Assembly (NCBI GenBank): GCA_029263055.1
Contig: JAJCYG010000099.1
Location: forward strand, 128,083-192,082
Source of the DNA: Actinomycetes bacterium
Lineage (GTDB): Bacteria > Auribacterota > JAJCYG01
DNA: 64,000 nucleotides
Reading direction: 5' to 3'
The notes below the pieces were generated by a model. It saw nothing but the letters and a program-made list of their open reading frames with translations, was not told the DNA's origin and made no database searches. Below, one piece after another: positions 34,588 to 43,072 of the stretch (position 1 is the first letter of the stretch; each line of letters starts with the position of its first letter). The position numbers and the translations under genes were made by a program.

Positions 34588-35958
34588 ATGAAAAGGACGT
34601 TACGAAATTGGGTTGCCTGGATGTGTGTTGCTATAATCGGTCTACTGCCAGGAGTTGTGGGTGCTGAATCTAAAGTGACATTAGAAGATCTTCAAAAACA
34701 AATGAATGAGATGCGCCAAAACTATGAACAGCAAATTGGTGTGTTGCAAGCTCAGATCAATGATTTGTCTCAGGGAAAGCAACCTGTTATACCTAAAGAA
34801 TCTGTTGCGGACAATCAAGAGAGTCGACAATTTTTGGGAACGATTCGTGATGAGTTTGCCAATCGAATTGGGGGGCGTGCTACTTTAGGAGGGTATGCTG
34901 ATATTGAGTTTATTGATAAACGAGGCGAGGAATCTTTCTTTGATCAACACCGTTTTGTTCCTTTTATTGAAGCGCATGTGACAGACCAAATTAAAATTGC
35001 GGCTGAAATTGAATTTGAGCATGGGGGAACCAATAATAATCAAAGTGATGGAGACATTAAAGTTGAATTTGCCGCGATTGATTATGAACTTTGGGAAGCC
35101 TTTAATTTACGTGCCGGGATTCTTTTAAGTCCTATTGGGCATTTTAACTTGATTCATGATTCACCTATAAATGATTTAACCGCTCGTCCATTGGTTTCTC
35201 GAAGAGTGATTCCAACTACTTTAAGTGAAGCTGGAGCTGGTTTTTATGGAACGGTTTATCCTACAGAAGATTCTAAAGTTGATTATGAGTTTTATTTGGT
35301 AAATGGTTTTGAAGGGTTTAAAGATTTTGACCCTGCTACGGGAGATGCAGATTCAAATATCTCTCAAACCGGTGGACTACGTGGAGCACGTGGAAGTCAG
35401 AGTGATGATATTAATGATAATAAAGCCTTTGTGGGCCGAATTGCTTTGAGTCCTTTTTTAGGTGCTGAAATCGGGGGTTCTGCTCACATTGGTGATTATG
35501 ATGCAGACGGAGATAATACCTTAGCTATTTATGCGATTGATTGGACATTTCAAAAAGGTCCGTTTGAATTAATCGGAGAATATGCGGTTGTTAATATCGA
35601 ACGCGAAGGTCGCGTTAAACTCTTTAATGATTCTCGTACAAAAGAATCAGATCGCATTCCAGGAAGATTAGATGGAGCTTATGTTCAATTAAATTATCAT
35701 TGGATGTCTGATTGGTTAAAAGAAGCGTGTCCGGTTATTTTTAAGCCTGAATCGGTTTTTACTTTAGTCGGTCGGTATGATGTGATTGATTTGGGTAATA
35801 GCAAGTCAGGAGTCGGAGACCGTGAGCGTTGGACCATTGGTGGAAACTTTCGTCCTACAGAAGATACGGTTTTTAAATTGGAATACCAAGTTAATGATGG
35901 GGATCGAAGTCGAGATGAAGATAATGCTTTCTTAGCTTCAATCGCAACATACTTCTAA
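34588..35958 (+). CDS. Outer-membrane porin (phosphate-selective OprO/P-like)
   Basis: 456 residues. A signal peptide ends near VVGAES (about 27). A short coiled-coil (LEDLQKQMNEMRQNYEQQI) follows, as in trimeric porins with an N-terminal periplasmic stalk, and then a beta-barrel from about 100 to the C-terminal aromatic ASIATYF. Alternating patterns such as GGYADIEFIDKRG and KIAAEIEFEHGG are barrel strands. Barrel type resembles OprO/OprP-like porins, but the substrate is not predictable. The ribosome-binding site is AGGAG at 34573. It lies 4 bases before the FMN-binding protein gene, so solute or electron traffic across the outer membrane may be linked to flavin chemistry. Confidence 0.85.
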   Translation: MKRTLRNWVAWMCVAIIGLLPGVVGAESKVTLEDLQKQMNEMRQNYEQQIGVLQAQINDLSQGKQPVIPKESVADNQESRQFLGTIRDEFANRIGGRATLGGYADIEFIDKRGEESFFDQHRFVPFIEAHVTDQIKIAAEIEFEHGGTNNNQSDGDIKVEFAAIDYELWEAFNLRAGILLSPIGHFNLIHDSPINDLTARPLVSRRVIPTTLSEAGAGFYGTVYPTEDSKVDYEFYLVNGFEGFKDFDPATGDADSNISQTGGLRGARGSQSDDINDNKAFVGRIALSPFLGAEIGGSAHIGDYDADGDNTLAIYAIDWTFQKGPFELIGEYAVVNIEREGRVKLFNDSRTKESDRIPGRLDGAYVQLNYHWMSDWLKEACPVIFKPESVFTLVGRYDVIDLGNSKSGVGDRERWTIGGNFRPTEDTVFKLEYQVNDGDRSRDEDNAFLASIATYF

Positions 35959-35962
35959 ATTT

Positions 35963-36508
35963 ATGAAAATCAAAACAGTCTTTATTTTAATTTTGGTGTT
36001 GAGCATTGCGGTGCCTTGTTGGGCAAAAGATGTGGTTTATATGTCTAAAGCAGAGGCGCTCAAGTGGGCTTTTCCCAAGTCAGAAGTAGAGACTGTTTTG
36101 ATTGAATTAACTCGAGAGCAAGCAACTGAAATTGAAGCTCAAACAGAGGCTCAAATTTACGACAGTGATAAAACGATTTACATCGGAAAAAAAGCTGAAA
36201 AAGTAGTGGGGTATGCGGTCATTACAAATGAGATTGGCAAATTTGAACCAATTACATTTATTGTGAAGCTCACTCCAAAGTTGAGTGTCGAAAAAATTGC
36301 CGTGATGGTTTACCGTGAATCTAGGGGTGGAGAAATTTCTCGCAAAAGATTTCAAGGTCAGTACAAAGGCAAAAAGAAAACCGATCCTTTAATGATTAAT
36401 CGTGATATCATCAACATCACCGGAGCAACCATGTCGGTTCGTTCTGTGAACCGAGGGATCCGTAAGGTGTTTGCTCTGATGGATCATTATCTACAACATG
36501 CTTCTTAA
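35963..36508 (+). CDS. Exported FMN-binding-domain protein, substrate for flavinylation
   Basis: 181 residues. A signal peptide ends near CWAKD (about 22). The FMN_bind domain holds the flavinylation site NITGATMSVRSV (around residues 150-161), where ApbE links FMN to the Thr of the S/T-G-A-T motif. Upstream, KVVGYAVITNEIGKFEPITFIV is the typical preceding strand pair. The next gene encodes ApbE and overlaps by 11 bases, which strongly supports covalent FMN. The protein should act as a periplasmic one- or two-electron carrier. Partner oxidoreductases are not in the window. Confidence 0.88.
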   Translation: MKIKTVFILILVLSIAVPCWAKDVVYMSKAEALKWAFPKSEVETVLIELTREQATEIEAQTEAQIYDSDKTIYIGKKAEKVVGYAVITNEIGKFEPITFIVKLTPKLSVEKIAVMVYRESRGGEISRKRFQGQYKGKKKTDPLMINRDIINITGATMSVRSVNRGIRKVFALMDHYLQHAS

Positions 36509-37508
36509 AAAAACAGTTCTTGTTCTTTTCTCTCTCTCTCTTCCTTTTTTTCTCATAAGCTGTTCTGATGCGCCTTACAAACAAGTTCGCATGATGATGG
36601 GAACATTGAATGAAATTGAAATCTTTGATTTAAAAAAACAAGTGGCTCAGAAAGCTGTTGAAAAAGGGTTTGATGCGATGCAGCGCGTGGATGATTTAAT
36701 GAGTCATTATAAAGAGAGCAGTGAAGTGAGCCGGATAAAAAACAGCGTTCCCTTAGAAACCGTTCGTGTTTCTCAAGATACCTTTAATGTTTTAAAACGT
36801 TCTGAAGAGATTGCCCAACTTTCTGATGGGGCATTTGATGTGACAATAGGCCCTCTGGTTAAGCGATGGGGTTTTTACGACAAAGAACAGAAACCGCTTC
36901 CTACTCGCCAGGAAATCAATCGAATGCGTCGCGGTATGGGGTATGTTCATCTCTTTTTAAGACCTAAAAACCGTGAAGTGTCAAAACGGATTCCTACATT
37001 AGAAGTTGATTTAGGGGGGATTGCCAAGGGGTATGCTATTGATTTAGCTGTGAAAGCATTGAAGCAAGCAGGGGTGGTTTCAGCTACGGTTAATTCAGGG
37101 GGTAATATTGGCTTTATAGGCAATCCTGTTAAAGGAGAAGCATGGGAAGTGGGCGTGATTGATCCACTCAATCCATCAGAACTTTTGGGTGTGCTCAATA
37201 TAAAAGAAGGCGCTGTGGCCACATCGGGTAATTATGAAAACTATCATGAGATTGAAGGTAAAAGATATTCTCATATTATTGATCCTCGAACAGGTTGGCC
37301 TGTTCAAGGAGTGTTGTCTGTGACTGTTATTGCGGCTAATGCCATGGATGCGGATGCTCTTTCAACGACTCTTTTTGTGTTAGGTCCAAAACAAGGACTG
37401 GTTTTGGCTGAAAAATTAAATGCAAAAGCTCTTTTTGTGTTAGAAACAGAAAATGGCAAACCCGAATTGGTTTTTTCTAAAGGCTTAGAGACTCAATTTA
37501 AGCCCTAA
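36498..37508 (+). CDS. apbE: FAD:protein FMN transferase (ApbE), lipoprotein
   Basis: 336 residues. The lipoprotein signal ends in LISC (Cys22). Family blocks are present: MMMGTLNEIEI, GAFDVTIGPLVKRWGF, EVDLGGIAKGYAIDLAVKAL, NSGGNIGFIG, YSHIIDPRTGWPV and MDADALSTTLFVLG, the last containing metal-binding acidic residues. It transfers FMN from FAD to Thr on FMN-binding proteins outside the cytoplasm. The direct overlap with the FMN-binding gene identifies its probable substrate. It is the last gene of the operon. Confidence 0.96.
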   Translation: MLLKKTVLVLFSLSLPFFLISCSDAPYKQVRMMMGTLNEIEIFDLKKQVAQKAVEKGFDAMQRVDDLMSHYKESSEVSRIKNSVPLETVRVSQDTFNVLKRSEEIAQLSDGAFDVTIGPLVKRWGFYDKEQKPLPTRQEINRMRRGMGYVHLFLRPKNREVSKRIPTLEVDLGGIAKGYAIDLAVKALKQAGVVSATVNSGGNIGFIGNPVKGEAWEVGVIDPLNPSELLGVLNIKEGAVATSGNYENYHEIEGKRYSHIIDPRTGWPVQGVLSVTVIAANAMDADALSTTLFVLGPKQGLVLAEKLNAKALFVLETENGKPELVFSKGLETQFKP

Positions 37509-37516
37509 CTTCAATA

Positions 37517-37545
37517 TTGACTTTGTCGTCAGAGAATGGTTTACT
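37517..37545 (+). promoter_or_regulatory. Putative lpxD promoter, leaderless geometry
   Basis: TTGACT (37517-37522), 17 bases, TTTACT (37540-37545). The ATG at 37552 lies 6 bases after the -10 box, so transcription may start on the initiation codon. There is no ribosome-binding site. Confidence 0.5.
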
Positions 37546-37551
37546 TTTTGT

Positions 37552-38607
37552 ATGAAAAAGAGCATACAAGAATTAGCAGAGTTATTGGGTGGAAAAGTGA
37601 TTGGGGACGGGAGTAAGACTGTCTCTGGTGTCGCTGGGGCGGATCAAGTGGGTCCGGACCAAATGACCTTTGCTGAAAATCCCAAATTTTTAGAAGCGGC
37701 TGAGAGTCGCAATGCAGGTGTGATTGTGGTGCCTGATTCTATTTCAGAATCAAAAGCAACGCTTATTCAAGTTTCGAATCCACGTGTGGCCTTTGCTAAA
37801 AGCTTAGAGCTTTTCTTTCCTCAACAAAAATCAGAGCCTGGAATTCATGATACTGCTGTGATTGCTGAGTCAGCCCAAATAGCTGAGTCAGCAACCATTG
37901 GAGCGCATGTTGTCATTGATGAAGGGGCTCAAATTGGTGAAGGTGTGGTGATTGGGGCGTTATCATATATAGGAAAAGAGAGTCGAATTGATGCCAACAC
38001 TTTTCTTTACCCCCGGGTTGTGTTGTACCACCAAATCCAAGTCGGTAAAAATGTTATTTTGCATAGCGGTGTGGTTTTAGGTGCAGATGGATTTGGTTAT
38101 GCTGATGATGGGGATCTTCGAATTAAAATTCTTCAGCTTGGCAATGTTATTATTGAAGATAATGTTGAGATTGGGGCCAATTCCTGTGTTGATCGAGGAA
38201 CCATTGGACCCACCATTATTCGAAAAGGGGTTAAAATTGATAATTGTGTGCAAGTGGCTCACAATGATGATATTGGTGAAAATGTATTGTTGTGTGCTCA
38301 AGTAGGTGTTTCTGGAAGTGTTACAATTGGAAAGAATTCTGTATTAGCAGGTCAAGCTGGAGTTGGGGATCATGTTCGAATGGGAGAATATTCTGTTCTT
38401 AGCGCTAAGTGCGGGGTTCCGAGCAAGAAGAAAATTCCTCCTAAAAGTGTGTTTTCAGGTTTTCCTTCTCAAGACATGACAGCATGGAAAGAGCAAGTCG
38501 TGCTTATGCGGCGTCTTCCTAAATTAGTTAAATCATTGCAAGAAAAGATCTTAGAGCTTGAAAATAAGGTCTCAGACCTCGAATCTCAGCCTTCCTCAAA
38601 AGTATAG
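37552..38607 (+). CDS. lpxD: UDP-3-O-acylglucosamine N-acyltransferase
   Basis: 351 residues, the standard length. The N-terminal uridine-binding domain (SIQELAELLGGKVIGDG; VSGVAGADQVGPDQMTFAENPKF) precedes the left-handed beta-helix of hexapeptide repeats (about 105-300), containing the catalytic His in VQVAHNDDIG and GSVTIGKNSVLAGQAGVGDHV. The C-terminal helix is a coiled coil (KLVKSLQEKILELENKVSDL). It adds the N-linked hydroxyacyl chain to lipid A. The gene stands alone between the porin operon and the second giant protein gene. Confidence 0.97.
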   Translation: MKKSIQELAELLGGKVIGDGSKTVSGVAGADQVGPDQMTFAENPKFLEAAESRNAGVIVVPDSISESKATLIQVSNPRVAFAKSLELFFPQQKSEPGIHDTAVIAESAQIAESATIGAHVVIDEGAQIGEGVVIGALSYIGKESRIDANTFLYPRVVLYHQIQVGKNVILHSGVVLGADGFGYADDGDLRIKILQLGNVIIEDNVEIGANSCVDRGTIGPTIIRKGVKIDNCVQVAHNDDIGENVLLCAQVGVSGSVTIGKNSVLAGQAGVGDHVRMGEYSVLSAKCGVPSKKKIPPKSVFSGFPSQDMTAWKEQVVLMRRLPKLVKSLQEKILELENKVSDLESQPSSKV

Positions 38608-38637
38608 GAATATTCTTAGTCTTTTCCCGTCCAAATA

Positions 38638-38687
38638 GTTACAACGATACTCGTCTGTAACAGAACGGTTCTGCTCTTGACAAGAGC
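38638..38687. promoter_or_regulatory. Stacked inverted repeats upstream of the second giant exported protein
   Basis: Three symmetric elements lie side by side: a 10-bp stem with one bulge (38638-38661), CAGAACGGTTCTG (6-1-6, 38661-38673) and GCTCTTGACAAGAGC (perfect 7-1-7, 38673-38687). The last contains the -35 hexamer TTGACA. They are candidate operators or RNA hairpins. Confidence 0.5.
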
Positions 38688-38705
38688 TCGTCGCTATGTT
38701 ATTGT
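38677..38705 (+). promoter_or_regulatory. Putative promoter of the second giant exported protein
   Basis: A perfect TTGACA (38677-38682), 17 bases, TATTGT (38700-38705). The ATG at 38732 has GAGGA a few bases upstream (about 38721-38725). Confidence 0.6.
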
Positions 38706-38731
38706 AACACTTCGTTCTTAAAGAGGACATA

Positions 38732-41700
38732 ATGAGAAAAAGCAGTTTATTTCGCTCAATTTTGAATGTGGTTTTGATCACGGCTCTTTCTATGAGCCTG
38801 GTGCCATTGCCTCAAAATGTCTCAACTCAAGAATCTTATTTAGCTCCTCGTGCTTTTTCGAAAACTCCTGAAGCCCTTATTGATTATGTCACTTTTACCT
38901 CTTCATCCTTAATTACAGCAGGGGTGAGTGCGCCTAATATCTTAGCCCAACTAGAAGGGGCAACTTCAGATACTGCAATTGGTTCGGTTAAACGATCGAT
39001 TTCAGAACTTAAAGAACTTGGGATTCGTGTGCAGATGATTGTGATTGCCCAAGATGTTCTTGAGCTTCGTTTTAATGGGGTGATGTTTGAAAAGAGATTA
39101 GTGGTCAATCGATTTGGAGTCGATGAAAAAGTTGAGAAGTCGTATCGTTTCACTGCGCTTGTTCGATCTGTTCAGCAGCTTGTTTCTGTTTTTTATCGTT
39201 CCATGCGTGATCCTTTACTTTATCAATACGAAAAGTTAAGACCAAAACTACAAAAAATTTTAGACTCGGTTTTTCCTGCAAAGAGAGAGGTTGATCTTGA
39301 ACGCCGAATGGCTTTGAGATTAGGGGCATTTAGTGGAGTTGCAGTTCTTTTAACTCTTGCTGGGTGTGATGTTGCTTTTAAAGATGGGCAGATTCAATTT
39401 GGTCGTCCTGATAAGGATGACGAACCTTTTCCTGGAGTGACAGGAGACCCGGTTATTTTAGAGATTGAAAAAGATTTTTCTAAAGGAACACCTGTTAATT
39501 TAAAAGATAATCAAACTTCTGATACTTCTTTTACAATGTTGGCCCAAGTCAACAGTGTCGATCCAACTAATGCGCCTGCCTTTTTTGAAGTGACTGCATT
39601 TACTCAGACAGGGGCACAGGTGGTGCTCAATCCGTTTCAGCCTATTGAATCGGGCCGCACTATTGATGATACGATTCCGCAAGGATTTCCCATTCTTACA
39701 CCTGGTGTTCCGCAGCCGATTTCATTTCGTGCTTTTTTAGTCAGAGAGCCTTCCCAAGCAGGGGAAAACTTTTCTAATCTAATTGATCCAAATAAATTTT
39801 CTGCTTCTAAATTTCGTCCCATGCGTGCAGGGGACCAATTGACATTTAGATTGAGAGTGTTTGAAGGATCATCTGTTAATAATCCGAGATTTTCAACAAG
39901 TGGCCCCAATAATATTAAAGAATTTCGTTTTCCTCAGCCTGTGACCATTCAAGAGCCTGTTACTTTGATTCGTAATGCCCAAAATAACCCTGAGCCTGGA
40001 ACATTATCACAAGTGATTCAAAATCCTTTAAGTGTGACTAATGATGGCACATTGCGCCTTACTTTCAAAACTGATATTCCTGATTCGGCAAATATCAAGC
40101 CTGGTTTTGTTCTGGTGACTTTATTTAATGATCAAACCAATGAATTTTTAAATAGTTTTTTCGAACCCATTTCAAATCCTTCTGGAGTGAATGAAGTCGA
40201 TATTCAAGCAACAAGATTTAATTTTACAACTCAACAAGTTGAGCCGATTCCAACGAATACACCCTTACGAGTCGTGATTCAAAATGCTGGTTTAGGATTA
40301 ACTCCTGCAGATGCGAAGCAAGAGTCGATTAAAACATTAAATTTTGTGCGTGACAGCAATCCTGTTTCATTGCGTCAAGCTCAATTGGTTAAAAATGCTT
40401 CGAATGATTCAGTTGAGATTGTGGGTGGAACCCGTTTGTTAAAGTTAAGAATCAATGGAAGCAGTCAAACAAATGATTTATTGACGCCAGAATTTCATTT
40501 CCTTCGATTCAGACTATTTAATTTTGCTTCTCGGACAAATCCAAATTTGCCACAAACTGTTGAATTTTCTACGACGGTGCAGATTCCTTTAATTACTCAA
40601 AATGGAGTCTCTGTTCCATTGTCGAATCAACCTCAAGATTATTTTGTAGAAATACCGGCTGCTCTTTTGCCTGTACTCAACCAATCAACCTTACAATCGG
40701 TTGAAGTCTTTAATGTACGCAGGGGCTATAAAGCGGTTTCAACGGGTGTGGTTAATTTGGCTGATATGGCCAATCAACGCAATAACGTGTTTACAAGTGC
40801 TGATGCTCTTTCAAGTACGCCTGCAGTGACCAATATCTCCGCTCAAGAAGATGTCGTGACATTAACGATTGAAGCTAATCCAAGTGGTGGAGCTAATGAC
40901 GTGCGTGTGACAGGTCATAATGTGACATTTAATTTAGTGAATACTAATAATGGCGAAGCGATTTCAACCACTCAGTTTGTGGCTTTACCGACTCGTTTGA
41001 CGGATGTGAATGGTCAAGTTGTTGAAGTGCCTCAAAATAATGTGGCGCAGACATTTCAATTGAAATTAACAGACCCTTCAGTGGTTGCCTTTTTAGCCAA
41101 TGGATCGGCAACGATTCAATCGATCTCTGTAAACAATGCATCGACTCAAGTGCCAGGTGGACCTGTTGCAACAGTGGCGTCAAATGTGACTGTTTTTGCT
41201 GTTGCTGCTCAAGTGACAGAAGTGCCATTGATTTCTGGGATTACGGGATCACCCAATAATTTAGGGGATACAGCGATTAATGTGACACTCCAAGCAGATG
41301 GGCCTCAAGGAAGCACGGGTGGAAGCACGCCGAATAAATTGCGTTTCACCATTTCATTGTTCAATCCAAATGGAGAGCGTTATCAAATTGTGCAAGATCA
41401 AAACTTAACAGGGAACCACTTAACTAATCGCACTCAAAGTGAGGTCTATTCTTTAACTTTAGAAGATGCACGTATTACAACAGGAACGATTGTCGAAGAT
41501 GTGTCGGTACAAAACATAGATATAAACTTAAATACAAGTCAGGTTGATATGTTTCAAGGCAATGTGATGATTGATCCTCAGCGTGTTTCTCAGGCTCCAA
41601 CCATTACAAGTTTGCAAGGAGCTGGAACCCTTGAGGCTCAAATTGAATTTAATATTCCAACTCAAGCCATTGATGGAGCTGCTTTGACTTATCCTAATTC

Positions 41701-42385
41701 ACGACCTAATGTGATTGTTGAAGCGTTTACTGCATCTGGTAAACAATTTCCTCCAACAGGAACCATTGTGATTAAAGATACAGATGTGACTTTAGTCTCT
41801 CCGGGTGTGGGACGAGTTAATTTTGACTTTTCACAATTTGGAGCGTTTACTCAAACTGATACAGTCTTTTTTACATTGCGTAGTGCGCCGCCTCAATCTG
41901 CGTTTAGTGTGCGTTCGGCGACTTCTTCAGGTTCTTATTTGGTGGCGGCTTTAGATAGAGCTGTGATTGAACGTGGTGGCAGACGTTGGAGGCGTGAAGC
42001 TTTTTCTGGGGCTCGATTGGCTCAATCTGAAACAGCGCTGGGTGCAGTAGTGGCTTTAGGGTTTGTTTCGGATCAACGGATGGAGCAAGGTTCTAATGAG
42101 CTAGATCTCTTAATTGAAGAAGAAGTAGCTGCTTATCTTGATCTTGAAGGGGGAGTGCCTTCCATTCCTAAGAATGAATTTAGTCAAATCTTGTTAAGGG
42201 CTTTAAAGCGTTCATCTATTTATGAATCTGTCTCAAGTGATGGTCTTTCAGATGAAGTTTTGTTGGAGCTCTTCTTGCGTCAGCATATAGAACAATTAAA
42301 CAAAAGTTCTCAACTGTCTTTTGGGAAGAGTGTTATAGAAATTACATCATCCCCATCTCCTTTTGTGCTAGAGACCTCTCTCTAG
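38732..42385 (+). CDS. Giant exported protein with LAP-type N-terminus and internal lipoprotein signal
   Basis: 1,217 residues. Residues 1-30 form a Sec signal, followed by ESYLAP (34-39), as in the HEAT giant at 25825. A domain of about 150 mostly helical residues follows. M193 to C212 then reads exactly like a lipoprotein signal: Met-Ala-Leu-Arg, hydrophobic core, lipobox LAGC. From about 215 to 1080 the protein is beta-rich, Asn/Thr/Val/Pro-rich and repetitive (blocks such as VQNIDINLN, NVTFNLVNTNNGEA), suggesting several Ig-like or fibronectin-like domains. The last 130 residues are charged and helical (LDLLIEEEVAAYLDL). I do not recognise the whole protein. It is probably a cell-surface structural or adhesive protein. 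Confidence 0.85.
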   Translation: MRKSSLFRSILNVVLITALSMSLVPLPQNVSTQESYLAPRAFSKTPEALIDYVTFTSSSLITAGVSAPNILAQLEGATSDTAIGSVKRSISELKELGIRVQMIVIAQDVLELRFNGVMFEKRLVVNRFGVDEKVEKSYRFTALVRSVQQLVSVFYRSMRDPLLYQYEKLRPKLQKILDSVFPAKREVDLERRMALRLGAFSGVAVLLTLAGCDVAFKDGQIQFGRPDKDDEPFPGVTGDPVILEIEKDFSKGTPVNLKDNQTSDTSFTMLAQVNSVDPTNAPAFFEVTAFTQTGAQVVLNPFQPIESGRTIDDTIPQGFPILTPGVPQPISFRAFLVREPSQAGENFSNLIDPNKFSASKFRPMRAGDQLTFRLRVFEGSSVNNPRFSTSGPNNIKEFRFPQPVTIQEPVTLIRNAQNNPEPGTLSQVIQNPLSVTNDGTLRLTFKTDIPDSANIKPGFVLVTLFNDQTNEFLNSFFEPISNPSGVNEVDIQATRFNFTTQQVEPIPTNTPLRVVIQNAGLGLTPADAKQESIKTLNFVRDSNPVSLRQAQLVKNASNDSVEIVGGTRLLKLRINGSSQTNDLLTPEFHFLRFRLFNFASRTNPNLPQTVEFSTTVQIPLITQNGVSVPLSNQPQDYFVEIPAALLPVLNQSTLQSVEVFNVRRGYKAVSTGVVNLADMANQRNNVFTSADALSSTPAVTNISAQEDVVTLTIEANPSGGANDVRVTGHNVTFNLVNTNNGEAISTTQFVALPTRLTDVNGQVVEVPQNNVAQTFQLKLTDPSVVAFLANGSATIQSISVNNASTQVPGGPVATVASNVTVFAVAAQVTEVPLISGITGSPNNLGDTAINVTLQADGPQGSTGGSTPNKLRFTISLFNPNGERYQIVQDQNLTGNHLTNRTQSEVYSLTLEDARITTGTIVEDVSVQNIDINLNTSQVDMFQGNVMIDPQRVSQAPTITSLQGAGTLEAQIEFNIPTQAIDGAALTYPNSRPNVIVEAFTASGKQFPPTGTIVIKDTDVTLVSPGVGRVNFDFSQFGAFTQTDTVFFTLRSAPPQSAFSVRSATSSGSYLVAALDRAVIERGGRRWRREAFSGARLAQSETALGAVVALGFVSDQRMEQGSNELDLLIEEEVAAYLDLEGGVPSIPKNEFSQILLRALKRSSIYESVSSDGLSDEVLLELFLRQHIEQLNKSSQLSFGKSVIEITSSPSPFVLETSL

Positions 42386-42395
42386 ATCCCTTTTC

Positions 42396-42424
42396 TTGTC
42401 TTTTCCCCTCTGTTTTTATAGAAT
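42396..42424 (+). promoter_or_regulatory. Putative promoter of the tetrapyrrole operon
   Basis: TTGTCT (42396-42401), 17 bases, TAGAAT (42419-42424). The ATG at 42434 is 9 bases past the -10 box with no ribosome-binding site, so the first gene may be read from a leaderless message. Confidence 0.5.
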
Positions 42425-42433
42425 AACAAAATT

Positions 42434-43072
42434 ATGTATTTCCCTATCAATGTGGATATAAGAGAAAAAAAGTGTCTGATTGTGGGTGGTGGAAAAGTGG
42501 CTCAGCGCAAAGTCTTTTCCCTGCTTGAGGCGGGAGCGTCTGTTCAGGTGGTGAGTCCTCAGGTAACAGAGGCGATTGCTGATTTGGCTCAAAAAGGGGA
42601 TTTGAAATTGAAGCTGGCTTCTTTTGAGGCTTCAGATATGGAATCAGATACTTTTTTAGTGATTGGGGCAACCAATCAACCTGAAGTGCAGAACAAGGTG
42701 GTTGCTTTAGCTGAGGCACAAAATAAGTTGGTCAATATTGTGGATCAGCCTGAGCACTGTAATTTTACAGTCCCTTCTAAATTGCAAAGAGGGAAGTTAA
42801 CATTAACGATTTCAACAGATGGGGCAAGCCCTGGGTTAAGTCGGCGGATTCGAGAGCAATTAGAAGGTCTGTTTGGGAATGAATATGCCACCTTGCTTGA
42901 TTGGATGGCTGAAACGCGACGTGACATGATTGAACAATTAGAAACAGATTTAGATAGAAAAGAAGTTTTTGACAGGGTGTTAGACAGTGATGTTTTAGAT
43001 TTACTTAAACAAGGTAAAGAAGAAGAAGCTCGGAAATTATTTAACAGCTCTCTTCAGAGCGGAATAAACTAA
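42434..43072 (+). CDS. Precorrin-2 dehydrogenase (siroheme synthase N-terminal type)
   Basis: 212 residues, the size of a stand-alone Met8/SirC/CysG-N protein. The NAD-binding Rossmann motif is CLIVGGGKVAQRKVFSLLEAGA. NFTVPSKLQRGKLTLTISTDGASPGLSRRIR is the family's dimerisation/active-site block. It oxidises precorrin-2 to sirohydrochlorin with NAD+ and may also chelate iron. It heads the tetrapyrrole operon; its substrate is made by the CobA domain encoded at 46221. The stop overlaps the next ATG by one base. Confidence 0.93.
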   Translation: MYFPINVDIREKKCLIVGGGKVAQRKVFSLLEAGASVQVVSPQVTEAIADLAQKGDLKLKLASFEASDMESDTFLVIGATNQPEVQNKVVALAEAQNKLVNIVDQPEHCNFTVPSKLQRGKLTLTISTDGASPGLSRRIREQLEGLFGNEYATLLDWMAETRRDMIEQLETDLDRKEVFDRVLDSDVLDLLKQGKEEEARKLFNSSLQSGIN

